Source of the DNA: CAYNXB01 sp964401045
Lineage (GTDB): Bacteria > Pseudomonadota > Alphaproteobacteria > Sphingomonadales > Sphingomonadaceae
DNA length: 7,412 nucleotides
Direction: 5' to 3'
NCBI GenBank assembly: GCA_964401045.1
Contig: CAYNXB010000105.1
Coordinates: forward strand, 1 to 7,412
Of the stretch, positions 1 to 6,417 are shown piece after piece. The translations under genes were made by a program, and so were the position numbers. The notes below the pieces were generated by a model. That model searched no databases. It was not told the DNA's origin and saw only the letters and a program-made list of their open reading frames with translations. Every line of letters begins with the position of its first letter. Within the stretch, counting starts at the first letter, position 1.

Positions 1-1
1 C

Positions 2-1102
2 ATCGGCCCCGCAGCCGGGCGGCTCCACACCGCGCGCAGCCGCAACGACCAGGTCGCGACGGATTTTCGGCTGTGGGTGCGCGATGCGATCGACCAGGCC
101 GATGCCGGGCTCGCCGCGTTCCAGCGGGCATTGGTCGTGCGTGCGGACGAGCATGCCGCGACGATCCTGCCAGGCTTCACGCATCTCCAGACCGCGCAGC
201 CGGTGACGCTCGGCCATCACCTGCTCGCCTATTACGAGATGGCGAGCCGCGACCGCGGGCGTTTCGCCGACGCCCGCGCCCGACTCAATCGCTGCCCGCT
301 CGGCTCAGCGGCGCTCGCCGGGACCGGATTCGCGATCGATCGCGAGATGACCGCGCAAGCGCTCGGCTTCCACGCGCCGACCGCCAACAGCCTCGACGCG
401 GTCTCGGATCGGGACTTCGCGATCGAGTACCTCACCGCGGCCGCGCAATGCGCGCTGCACCTGTCGCGGCTGGCGGAGGAATTCGTGTTGTGGGCGAGCC
501 AGCCGTTCGGCTTCGTCAGCCTGCCGGACACGCTCAGCACCGGCAGCTCGATCATGCCGCAGAAGAAGAATCCCGACGCCGCCGAGCTGGTGCGCGGCCA
601 CTCGGGCCGGATCGTCGGCTGCATGGTGTCGCTGATGGTGACGATGAAGGGCCTGCCGCTCGCCTATTCGAAAGACATGCAGGACGATAAGCCGCCGGTG
701 TTCGAAGCCGCGGGCCTGCTCGGCCTGTCGCTCGCTGCGATGACCGGGATGATCGAGGGCGCGACGTTCAAGACCGGGCGGATGCGTGAAGCCGCCGAGC
801 TCGGCTATGCCACCGCGACCGACCTTGCCGATTGGCTGGTACGCCAGGCCGGGGTGCCGTTCCGCGAGGCGCATCACATCACAGGCACGGCAGTCAAACT
901 GGCCGAGCAGAAGGGCTTGGCGCTCTCCGCACTGTCGCTCGCCGACCTGCAGGCGATCGACGGCCGGATCGACGAGCGCGTCTTCGCGGCGTTGACGGTC
1001 GAAGCTTCGGTCGAAGCGCGGAGCAGCCACGGCGGCACCGCGCCCGAGCAGGTGCGCAAGCAGGCCGCCGCCGCTCGCCACGCGCTGGAGGGCGAGGCAT
1101 GA
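2..1102 (+). CDS. argH: Argininosuccinate lyase, 5' end cut off by the window
   Basis: Cytosolic enzyme that splits argininosuccinate into arginine and fumarate, the last step of arginine synthesis; a homotetramer of the fumarase/aspartase superfamily. The reading frame is open from base 2, giving 366 visible residues. The family is usually about 460 residues, so roughly 95 N-terminal residues lie outside the window. Visible family motifs are HTARSRNDQ (bases 26-52), THLQTAQPVT with the following GHHL (the conserved His region), and the signature loop GSSIMPQKKNPD (bases 542-577), which carries the catalytic serine. The C-terminus has the usual SVEARSSHGGTAP segment. No frameshift or missing key residue is seen. 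The stop TGA at 1100-1102 overlaps the ATG of the next gene (ATGA), which suggests translational coupling. Identification is secure; only the start is unseen. Confidence 0.97.
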   Translation: MGPAAGRLHTARSRNDQVATDFRLWVRDAIDQADAGLAAFQRALVVRADEHAATILPGFTHLQTAQPVTLGHHLLAYYEMASRDRGRFADARARLNRCPLGSAALAGTGFAIDREMTAQALGFHAPTANSLDAVSDRDFAIEYLTAAAQCALHLSRLAEEFVLWASQPFGFVSLPDTLSTGSSIMPQKKNPDAAELVRGHSGRIVGCMVSLMVTMKGLPLAYSKDMQDDKPPVFEAAGLLGLSLAAMTGMIEGATFKTGRMREAAELGYATATDLADWLVRQAGVPFREAHHITGTAVKLAEQKGLALSALSLADLQAIDGRIDERVFAALTVEASVEARSSHGGTAPEQVRKQAAAARHALEGEA

Positions 1103-1341
1103 TCCGCAAAGTCGCGCCAATCCTCCTCGCTGCCGCGCTCACCGCGTGTGGCTCGAAAGCCGCGTTGCAACCGCCTGCGGGCCGCCAGTTGCCGGTCGCC
1201 GCCTACGGGCAGGACCACCGCCCTAACGCGGAGGAGCTGCTCCAGCCGCCGGAGCAGGCCGCGCCCGAGCGCAGCGTCGAGCTGCGCCGCCGCTCCGAGG
1301 AGCGCGAGGACGATCCGTTCGATATCCCGCCCGAAGGCTGA
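1099..1341 (+). CDS. Small lipoprotein, LptM/LppL-like
   Basis: An 80-residue predicted lipoprotein. Residues 1-16 form a short signal peptide (MIRK, then a hydrophobic stretch), followed by the lipobox LTAC with Cys17 as the lipidation site. The residue after Cys is Gly, not Asp, so outer-membrane sorting is expected by the usual rule. The motif after the cysteine, CGSKAALQPP, resembles the CGxKGxLxxP consensus of the LptM (YifL)/LppL family, whose E. coli member helps mature the LPS translocon LptDE. Those genes sit beside lysine-synthesis genes (dapF in E. coli, lysA in Pseudomonas), and this one lies between argH and lysA. The second half is hydrophilic and highly charged, with arginine- and glutamate-rich runs and the ending DDPFDIPPEG. 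It is longer than the classical family and matches it only at the N-terminus, so a role in LPS transport is inference. The ATG overlaps the argH stop. Confidence 0.85.
   Translation: MIRKVAPILLAAALTACGSKAALQPPAGRQLPVAAYGQDHRPNAEELLQPPEQAAPERSVELRRRSEEREDDPFDIPPEG
1333..1337 (+). promoter_or_regulatory. Probable ribosome binding site for lysA
   Basis: GAAGG lies 9 nt before the TTG at 1347, inside the last codons of the lipoprotein gene. It supports the TTG as the lysA start, since no ATG or GTG is available nearby in frame. Confidence 0.5.
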
Positions 1342-1346
1342 CTCAT

Positions 1347-2606
1347 TTGGACCATTTTCAACTTCGACACGGCGAACTTTACGCCGAGGACGTTCCGCTG
1401 GCGCGCATCGCGGAGGACGTCGGCACCCCGGTGTACGTCTATTCGCGCGCCACGCTGGTGCGTCATGCACGCGTTTTCCGGGAGGCGCTTGGCGCGCTCG
1501 GCGATCCTCTGATCGCATTCGCGGTCAAGGCCAACCCTAACCTCGCGGTACTCAAGGTGCTGCAGCAGGAAGGCTATGGCGCGGACGTCGTCTCGGGCGG
1601 TGAACTGGCGCGCGCGCTGACCGCCGGGATGGCGCCGGACAAGATCGTGTTCTCGGGCGTCGGCAAGACCGCCGCCGAGATGCGCCAGGGGCTCGATGCC
1701 GGGATCGGCCAGTTCAACATCGAGTCCGCCGAGGAAGGCGTGGAGCTGGCTGCGATCGCCCGCGCCGCCGGCAAGCGGGCGACGTGTGCGCTGCGCATAA
1801 ATCCGGATATCGACGCGGGGACTCACGACAAGATCTCTACCGGCAAGGCCGACAACAAGTTCGGCGTCGCATTCGACCAGGCCGAAGCGATCTACGCCGA
1901 GTTGGCCGCGCTCGACGGCCTCGAGCTGCGGGGGTTGGCGCTGCACATCGGTAGCCAGTTGATGTCGCTCGATCCGCTCGAGCGTGCGTTCGGAAAGATC
2001 GGCGACCTGCTTTCCCGCCTGCGAGCCGCGGGCCAGACCGTTACCCATGTCGATCTGGGCGGCGGGCTCGGCATTCCTTACAAGGACGGCGACAATCCGC
2101 CGAGCCCGGCCGAATACGGCGCGATGATCGCGCGCGTGACAGAGGGCTGGCACGTGCGGCTGGCGTTTGAGCCGGGACGGGTGATCGCGGGCAACGCGGG
2201 CGTGCTGCTTACCCGGGTTGTGCGCGTGAAGCGCAGCGGCAACCGCGACCCGTTCGTGATCGTCGACGCCGCGATGAACGATCTCGCGCGGCCCGCGATG
2301 TACGGTGCGTGGCACGATTTCATCGCGGTGCGCCCGGTTTCCACGCGGATGACCGCCAACATCGTCGGGCCGATCTGTGAAACGGGCGACACGTTCGCCA
2401 CCGGCCGCGATGTCGAGGCGCTCGAACCGGGCGATCTCGCGGTGTTCCGCACTGCGGGCGCTTACGGTGCAACCATGGCTTCGAGCTACAACAGCCGCGG
2501 GTTCGTTCCCGAGGTGCTGGTCGATGGTGAGCGCTTCGCGGTGGTCGCGGACCGCATCGCTCCGGCGGCGATCGCCGCCGCCGAGCGCGTGCCGGACTGG
2601 CTGTAA
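1347..2606 (+). CDS. lysA: Diaminopimelate decarboxylase
   Basis: PLP enzyme that decarboxylates meso-diaminopimelate to L-lysine, the last step of the DAP pathway; cytosolic homodimer. The 419-residue length is normal for the family. It is a fold-type III (alanine-racemase-like) barrel followed by a beta domain. Visible motifs are FAVKANPN with the PLP-binding Lys61, the HIGSQ motif near residue 200, the glycine-rich phosphate loop GGGLGIPYKDGD near 238-249, EPGR near 275, CETGD near 344 (catalytic Cys supplied across the dimer), and AGAYG with SSYNSR near 370-385. The start is a TTG 5 nt after the lipoprotein stop, preceded by GAAGG; the protein matches the family from its first residues, so I prefer this start. 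The stop is 1 nt before the next gene. A 553-codon open frame on the opposite strand is a GC-driven shadow. Confidence 0.97.
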   Translation: MDHFQLRHGELYAEDVPLARIAEDVGTPVYVYSRATLVRHARVFREALGALGDPLIAFAVKANPNLAVLKVLQQEGYGADVVSGGELARALTAGMAPDKIVFSGVGKTAAEMRQGLDAGIGQFNIESAEEGVELAAIARAAGKRATCALRINPDIDAGTHDKISTGKADNKFGVAFDQAEAIYAELAALDGLELRGLALHIGSQLMSLDPLERAFGKIGDLLSRLRAAGQTVTHVDLGGGLGIPYKDGDNPPSPAEYGAMIARVTEGWHVRLAFEPGRVIAGNAGVLLTRVVRVKRSGNRDPFVIVDAAMNDLARPAMYGAWHDFIAVRPVSTRMTANIVGPICETGDTFATGRDVEALEPGDLAVFRTAGAYGATMASSYNSRGFVPEVLVDGERFAVVADRIAPAAIAAAERVPDWL

Positions 2607-2607
2607 G

Positions 2608-3369
2608 ATGCGCTCGCTGCCACTCTTCCATCGCATCGCCGGCAAGAACGTGGTTGTGCTTGGCGCGGGAACGCAGGCCGAAGCCAAGCGCCGGCTGATC
2701 GAGCGCGCCGGCGGGATGATCGTTGGCGAGGACGATGCCGATGCGCGCCTCGCGTTCGTGGTCATCCCCGAGCCGGAGGAGACCGCCGCGCGGCTGAAGG
2801 CGCGGGGCCTTCTGGTCAACGTCACCGACCGGCCCGATCTGTGCGACTTCACCGTGCCGAGCATCCTCGAGCGCGATCCCGTGCTGATCGCGGTGGGGAC
2901 TTCAGGCGCATCGGCGGGGCTCGCGAAGCAGTTGCGGCTTCGACTAGAGGCGCTGCTTCCCGCGAGTCTCGGCGCGCTGGCGGACGGGCTGCATGGCGCG
3001 AGGGAGGCGATGCGTGGCCGCTGGCCCGGATTTGACGCCCGCCGCCGTGCGCTCGACTCGGCGCTGGCCCAGGGTGGTGCGCTCGATCCGTTGCGCGATC
3101 AGGCGCCCGACGCGATAGAACGCTGGCTTGCCGCGCCAGAGCCGCCGGTCGGGACCGAACATGTCGTGGTGGAATTGCGCAGCGACGATCCCGATGATCT
3201 CACCCTGCGCGAGGCGCGGCTGCTCGGCACCGCCGATGCGGTGCTGCATGACCCCGCGGTACCTGCTGCGATCCTTGTCCGCGCGCGCGCCGATGCCGTG
3301 CGACGCCAGCTGCCATTCGACGGCGGCTTACCCGAAGGCCTGGTGATCGAGCTTCGCCGCGCGCGTTGA
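2608..3369 (+). CDS. Siroheme-synthase-like protein (CysG N-terminal/Met8 type), divergent
   Basis: 253 residues resembling the precorrin-2 dehydrogenase/sirohydrochlorin ferrochelatase half of CysG, which makes siroheme for sulfite and nitrite reductases. Residues 13-29 are a Rossmann start (VVVLGAGTQAEAK). NVTD at 71-74 aligns with the CysG active-site Asp104, here Asp74. IPSILERDP-like and AVGTSG segments follow, with Thr98 at the position of Salmonella Ser128. Residues about 111-175 match the dimerisation region (EALLPASLGALADG, then an RRR segment). Two oddities are visible. The NAD domain between GxG and NVTD is about 30 residues shorter than in Salmonella CysG. Residues about 183-232 resemble the first 50 residues of a SUMT methyltransferase domain, but the protein ends there. 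The start ATG is 1 nt after the lysA stop. Fold assignment is good; enzymatic activity is uncertain because of these losses, so no gene symbol is given. Confidence 0.85.
   Translation: MRSLPLFHRIAGKNVVVLGAGTQAEAKRRLIERAGGMIVGEDDADARLAFVVIPEPEETAARLKARGLLVNVTDRPDLCDFTVPSILERDPVLIAVGTSGASAGLAKQLRLRLEALLPASLGALADGLHGAREAMRGRWPGFDARRRALDSALAQGGALDPLRDQAPDAIERWLAAPEPPVGTEHVVVELRSDDPDDLTLREARLLGTADAVLHDPAVPAAILVRARADAVRRQLPFDGGLPEGLVIELRRAR
3154..3303 (+). other. Remnant of a SUMT (uroporphyrinogen-III methyltransferase) N-terminus inside the cysG-like gene
   Basis: Residues 183-232 read VVVELRSDDPDDLTLREARL and continue with GTADAVLHD and ARADAV. In full CysG and CobA the same place reads roughly VxLVGAGPGDPxLLTL, then a LL..AD.V.YD segment and R.DA. 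The DP, LTL, ARLL, AD and D positions are kept, but the GAGPGD SAM-binding loop is replaced and the remaining 200 or so residues of the domain are absent. The comparison is from memory, not from an alignment program. Confidence 0.6.
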
Positions 3370-3370
3370 C

Positions 3371-3443
3371 TCTGCCTTCAGACGTTGATTTTACACGGAA
3401 AAAATGCTTTCTTCGGGCGTGGCGATCATATAGCCATATTTTT
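3371..3443 (+). promoter_or_regulatory. AT-rich intergenic segment, possible promoter
   Basis: Bases 3371-3450 are about 40% GC in an otherwise very GC-rich window. The stretch contains an A-run (3399-3404) and CATATA (3427-3432), with ATGCTT 17 nt upstream (3404-3409) as a poor -35 match. It could drive the small ORF or a short RNA downstream. No good sigma-70 match is present, so the promoter call is weak; the composition shift itself is plain. Confidence 0.25.
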
Positions 3444-3596
3444 ATGCAATCATACGAAACCGAGGTAAATCCGAAGTCCTCGTCCGAGCCGGAATTCGAT
3501 GCCGGCGAACTCATCCCCAATCGGAAAGGTCACGATGATTCGATCATCATCGTCGCGTCCTATGTGTATGAAGTACTGGGCTTAACCGACGAGTGA
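3444..3596 (+). CDS. Hypothetical 50-residue protein, doubtful
   Basis: Unrecognised small ORF starting at the ATG at 3444. The product is acidic and polar in its first 30 residues (MQSYETEVNP, then a serine/glutamate stretch) and ends with a hydrophobic segment, SIIIVASYVYEVLGL, followed by TDE. This could be one amphipathic or short buried helix; it has no signal peptide or known motif. The frame is open back to a TTG at 3366 that shares a TTGA overlap with the preceding stop, which would add 26 residues, but those codons look non-coding and AT-rich, so I prefer the ATG. No Shine-Dalgarno sequence precedes the ATG, so it would have to be leaderless or weakly translated. Third-position GC is well below that of its neighbours. 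It could equally be untranslated RNA or spacer. Confidence 0.4.
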   Translation: MQSYETEVNPKSSSEPEFDAGELIPNRKGHDDSIIIVASYVYEVLGLTDE

Positions 3597-3620
3597 CAGG
3601 CCTTCGCACGTGCGATCGCT

Positions 3621-4103
3621 TTAAAAAGCACTTCCCGCCAGCGCGTCGATCGCGCCTTGCAGAATCACCGCCGCGGCGTGGCTGTCGATCCGCGCTGCGC
3701 GTTTCGCCCGGCTCGTGTCCTGTGCGATGAGGTCGCGTTCGGCGCTCGCCGTGGACCAGCGCTCGTCCCACAGCAGCAGCGGCAAGCCCAGCGGCGCGAG
3801 GTTGCGGGCATAGGCGCGAGTCGCCTGGGCACGCGGGCCTTCGCTGGCGTCCATGTTGCGCGGCAAGCCGAGCACTATCCCGGTGACGGTGCGGGTCTCC
3901 ACAAGCTTGCGAAGCTCGGCGAGATCGCGTGAGAACTTGCCGCGCGGCAGCGTCTTGCCCGCAGTGGCAAAGCGCCAGCCAGCGTCGCACAGCGCCGTGC
4001 CGATCGTCTTCGTGCCCAGGTCGAGCGCGAGCAGCACGCCGCCATCGGGCAGCGCATCGCGGAACGCACCCGCCTGCTCGGTGATCAGCGGGCCGTCGCC
4101 CAC
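3621..4103 (-). CDS. ruvX: YqgF/RuvX family RNase H-fold nuclease
   Basis: Putative pre-16S rRNA nuclease (YqgF), also described as a Holliday-junction resolvase; cytosolic, RNase H-like fold. The 160 residues from the GTG at 4103 fit the usual 140-160. Motifs: LDLGTKTIG with the first catalytic Asp (residue 28), LGLPRNMD followed by a Gly (near 78-89), WDERWST (Asp113/Glu114) and RIDSHAAAVIL (Asp140). The ring of acidic residues expected for metal binding is therefore intact. The reading frame stays open far upstream inside the DUF3089 gene, but family similarity begins only around LITEQAGAF. The start is either the GTG at 4103, or a CTG at 4088 that would give a CTGA overlap with the upstream stop and a 155-residue protein. 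It is the last gene of the minus-strand operon, and its TAA is 24 bp from the stop of the convergent small ORF. Confidence 0.93.
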   Translation of the reverse strand: MGDGPLITEQAGAFRDALPDGGVLLALDLGTKTIGTALCDAGWRFATAGKTLPRGKFSRDLAELRKLVETRTVTGIVLGLPRNMDASEGPRAQATRAYARNLAPLGLPLLLWDERWSTASAERDLIAQDTSRAKRAARIDSHAAAVILQGAIDALAGSAF

Positions 4104-5287
4104 GCGCGCATCCGCCGGCCAGCGTCGAGCTGCAGGTTCCGCCAGAACAGCGGAATGTCGTAGACGTGGTAGTTGTTGCCCGGAAGCACGCCCGGGCCCA
4201 TGTCGGGCGCGTCGCCGATCAATAGCAGGCCCTGTGCATCGCAGCGGGCCGGGACCATGCCGCGAATCAATTGACCAGTGCTCAGATCGGCGCTCGGCTT
4301 GAGCGTGCCGAGGTTCTCGCTCGCCGGCGCCGTGCCGTTGATCGTGCCGGTCAGCGGGTTGAAGCACAGGATCGGGTCGTTGCCGCGCGGCTGGCCGTCG
4401 AAGCCGGGCGATGCCTCGTAGCGGGTCATGAAGATGCCGGGGTTCGCAGGCTCCGCGAAGCTCGACCAGCCGGCGATGCAACGCGTCTGATCTGGCGTCG
4501 CGCAGGCCGGCAGCGGCAGCGCGGGCAGGTCGTGCGCGATCGAGAGCGGCCAGCCGATCGCGTAGACCATCGCCACCCGCTGTTCGATCGGCGTGCCCGC
4601 GATCCTGTCATGCAGCAGCCGAAGCACGTGCGCCGCGCCCTGGCTATGGCCGGCGAGCACGATCGGCGTGTTCGGCCCGATGCTGTCGACGAAATAAGCA
4701 AAAGCCTGCTCGACATCGCGATAGGCCGCCTCGATCGCCTGGTCGGCCTGCGGTTCGTCGGTCAGGAACGCGCCGAACGCGGCCTGGCGGTAACGTGGAG
4801 CCCAGATCTCGGCCGCCTGGTTGAAGGGCGAAGCCATCCCACGCAGGAACAGCCGCGCGCGGTTCTGCGATTGCTCGTCATCGAGCGGCGCGTTCCACTG
4901 GGCGCGGTCGAAATAGCTGGTGGGGTGAACAAAGAACACCGCGAATGCCGGCACCGGCGGATCGCCCGGTGTTGCCTCGTCGCTCGGCGTGGGCGAGGGT
5001 GAAGACGCGGACGAGGGCGAAGACGGGGACGAAGGAGCCGCACCGGTTTCGTCCGCTGCGAAAGCCGGTTGCCAGCGCGCCGGGTCGCTCACGCCAAGGC
5101 CTGGTCGTGAGAACCACATCGCCGGATCCTGGTAGGCGTTAGCCGCCAGCGCGTCCTGCTCGACGAACTCGCCCTTTGGCACGAACGCGACTGCGGTCAG
5201 ATCGTCAGCCCAGTAGCGCAGCGCGAACATCGCGCCGATCGTCAGCACGATCACGACGACGACGAGGTAGAGAAACTTGCGCGCCAT
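4085..5287 (-). CDS. Membrane-anchored DUF3089 alpha/beta hydrolase
   Basis: A 400-residue protein of the DUF3089 family (lipase/esterase-like alpha/beta hydrolases); its natural substrate is unknown. Residues 5-23 form one hydrophobic segment after MARK, best read as an uncleaved signal anchor or signal peptide that puts the catalytic part in the periplasm. Residues about 86-110 are a low-complexity Ser/Pro-rich linker. The hydrolase core follows: VFFVHPTSYF (118-126), APRYRQAAFG (163-172), the nucleophile elbow GHSQG with Ser215, and a C-terminal NNYHVYDIPLFW with His374 as the likely catalytic His. Asp359 or Asp362 in IGDAPDMG is a candidate acid. Cys262 and Cys270 are close enough for a disulfide. 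The ATG shares one base with the upstream stop (TGATG), and the 3' end overlaps ruvX. Fold and catalytic Ser are well supported; a substrate cannot be named. Confidence 0.9.
   Translation of the reverse strand: MARKFLYLVVVVIVLTIGAMFALRYWADDLTAVAFVPKGEFVEQDALAANAYQDPAMWFSRPGLGVSDPARWQPAFAADETGAAPSSPSSPSSASSPSPTPSDEATPGDPPVPAFAVFFVHPTSYFDRAQWNAPLDDEQSQNRARLFLRGMASPFNQAAEIWAPRYRQAAFGAFLTDEPQADQAIEAAYRDVEQAFAYFVDSIGPNTPIVLAGHSQGAAHVLRLLHDRIAGTPIEQRVAMVYAIGWPLSIAHDLPALPLPACATPDQTRCIAGWSSFAEPANPGIFMTRYEASPGFDGQPRGNDPILCFNPLTGTINGTAPASENLGTLKPSADLSTGQLIRGMVPARCDAQGLLLIGDAPDMGPGVLPGNNYHVYDIPLFWRNLQLDAGRRMRAWATAR
4982..5032 (-). repeat. Ser/Pro low-complexity coding repeat
   Basis: Within the DUF3089 gene, residues 86-102 are almost only Ser, Pro and Ala, coded by an imperfect TCG/TCC/CCC-type triplet run. 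It lies between the N-terminal membrane-proximal region and the hydrolase core, so it probably acts as a flexible spacer. Runs like this tend to vary in length between strains by slippage. Confidence 0.6.
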
Positions 5288-6417
5288 CAGGTTTTCGCCG
5301 CGCGCCGTCTGGGCGATCGTGCCCGTGCGCGCGGACGGGCCGTCTCACGCTTGAGTTCCTCGTCCTGCCGTTCGGCACGGCGTTCGAGCGCAACCTTGAT
5401 CATCGCCAGCATCGGATCGGCCAGCGCGAGGCCGAGGACGCCGAACAGCACGCCCAGGATCAGCTGCCAGCCGAGGACCAGCGCCGGCGCGAGGTCCACG
5501 GTGCGCTTGGCGATCATCGGCACCAGCAGCCAGCCATCGATCGTCTGAACGAAGAAATAGACGAAGATCGTATATAGCCCCATGTCGGCGCCGCCGGTGA
5601 AGCCCACCATCACCATCAACACGCCAGAGATGATTGCGCCGACGTTGGGGATGAACGCGAGCACGCCAGTGATCAGGCCGAGCAGCGCCGCGAGGGGCAC
5701 GCCGTAGAACATCAGCATCAGGTACGTGAAGACGCCCTCGATCACCATGCCGAGCAGGCGGCCGCCGAGCAGGTGGCGCAGTCGGCTGGCCATCAGCGCG
5801 AGCGTCTCCTTGGCTTCCTCACGCCGGTTGACCGAGATCATCCATTCTGCACCGCGCTCGTAGAGCCGGGGCTCGATCGCGATGTAGATGCCGATCACCG
5901 CAATCAGCAGCGCGGTAGTGATCCCGCCGAGAATGCCGGTCAGCGCACGTGTCACGGTGCCGACGCCGCTTGTGAGCTGGCCGCCGAAGCTCTGCAGGCT
6001 GCTCGCCTCGACCTGCAGGCCATTGGCGTGGGCCCAGGCGATCGCGTGCTGGAACTGTTCCTGGATGATATCGGGCAGCGCCGCGGCTTCGGCAGCGATC
6101 GACGAGCCGGCAAACCAGATCAGCCATCCGAGGAAGCCGACCGCGCCGATCATCACGATCCCGACGCGCCAACCACGGCCGATCGGCAGGACCCGTTCGA
6201 GCAGCCGCGCGCCGCCGTCGATCATCGCCGCGAACACGATCCCGCCGAAGATCACCAGCAGCGATTGCGCCATGTATACCGTGACCGCGGCGAGGCCGAC
6301 GATGCCTACCCACACGAACGCGCGACGCGCCTCGCGCCGCAGCAGCGGATCGGAAATGCGCGTGGGATTGCTGCCGACCGGGGCTTCGGTCTCGCTATCG
6401 GTTTTGGTGATCGCCAT
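5287..6417 (-). CDS. AI-2E/PerM family membrane transporter
   Basis: A 376-residue inner-membrane protein of the AI-2E exporter/PerM (YdiK/PerM/TqsA) family. Members have been linked to autoinducer-2 export or Na+/H+ antiport, but the substrate cannot be read from sequence. Hydrophobic segments lie at about 34-64 (two helices), 85-105, 160-181, 221-272 (several), 280-300 and 312-340. A soluble loop at about 106-155 is typical of the family. Conserved hallmarks include AFIPNVGAIISG (254-265) and PALVLGWQLILGVLFG followed by LADP (311-335). The C-terminal tail (345-376) is arginine-rich and probably cytoplasmic. I chose the ATG at 6417 because GGATGG lies 5 nt upstream; the ATG at 6426, three codons earlier, has no such site. 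The start lies inside the 3' end of lepB, and the stop shares a base with the next ATG. Confidence 0.92.
   Translation of the reverse strand: MAITKTDSETEAPVGSNPTRISDPLLRREARRAFVWVGIVGLAAVTVYMAQSLLVIFGGIVFAAMIDGGARLLERVLPIGRGWRVGIVMIGAVGFLGWLIWFAGSSIAAEAAALPDIIQEQFQHAIAWAHANGLQVEASSLQSFGGQLTSGVGTVTRALTGILGGITTALLIAVIGIYIAIEPRLYERGAEWMISVNRREEAKETLALMASRLRHLLGGRLLGMVIEGVFTYLMLMFYGVPLAALLGLITGVLAFIPNVGAIISGVLMVMVGFTGGADMGLYTIFVYFFVQTIDGWLLVPMIAKRTVDLAPALVLGWQLILGVLFGVLGLALADPMLAMIKVALERRAERQDEELKRETARPRARARSPRRRAAKT

Noticed and set aside
305..1120. 271-codon minus-strand open frame opposite argH
   Set aside because: Shadow of a securely identified argH; low-information Arg/Gly/Ala-rich product.
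1203..2864. 553-codon open frame on the minus strand opposite lysA
   Set aside because: It is antisense to a clear lysA, its product is rich in Arg, Ala and His as expected of a GC-rich shadow frame, and it has no recognisable domain.
3366..3443. Upstream extension of the small ORF from a TTG overlapping the preceding stop
   Set aside because: The extra 26 codons are AT-rich with atypical codons, and there is no ribosome binding site before the TTG.
3533..3549. Short inverted repeat GATGAT/ATCATC in the small ORF
   Set aside because: A 6-bp stem with a 3-nt loop, explained by Asp-Asp and Ile-Ile codons; too short to call a structure.
3604..3615. Perfect 12-bp palindrome TCGCACGTGCGA between the convergent genes
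   Set aside because: As a hairpin it gives only about 4 bp of stem with no following T-run, and a palindrome of this length is expected about once or twice by chance in a window of this size.
4104..4481. N-terminal extension of ruvX to give 286 residues
   Set aside because: The extra residues lie wholly inside the DUF3089 coding region in another frame and do not resemble RuvX, which is normally 140-160 residues.
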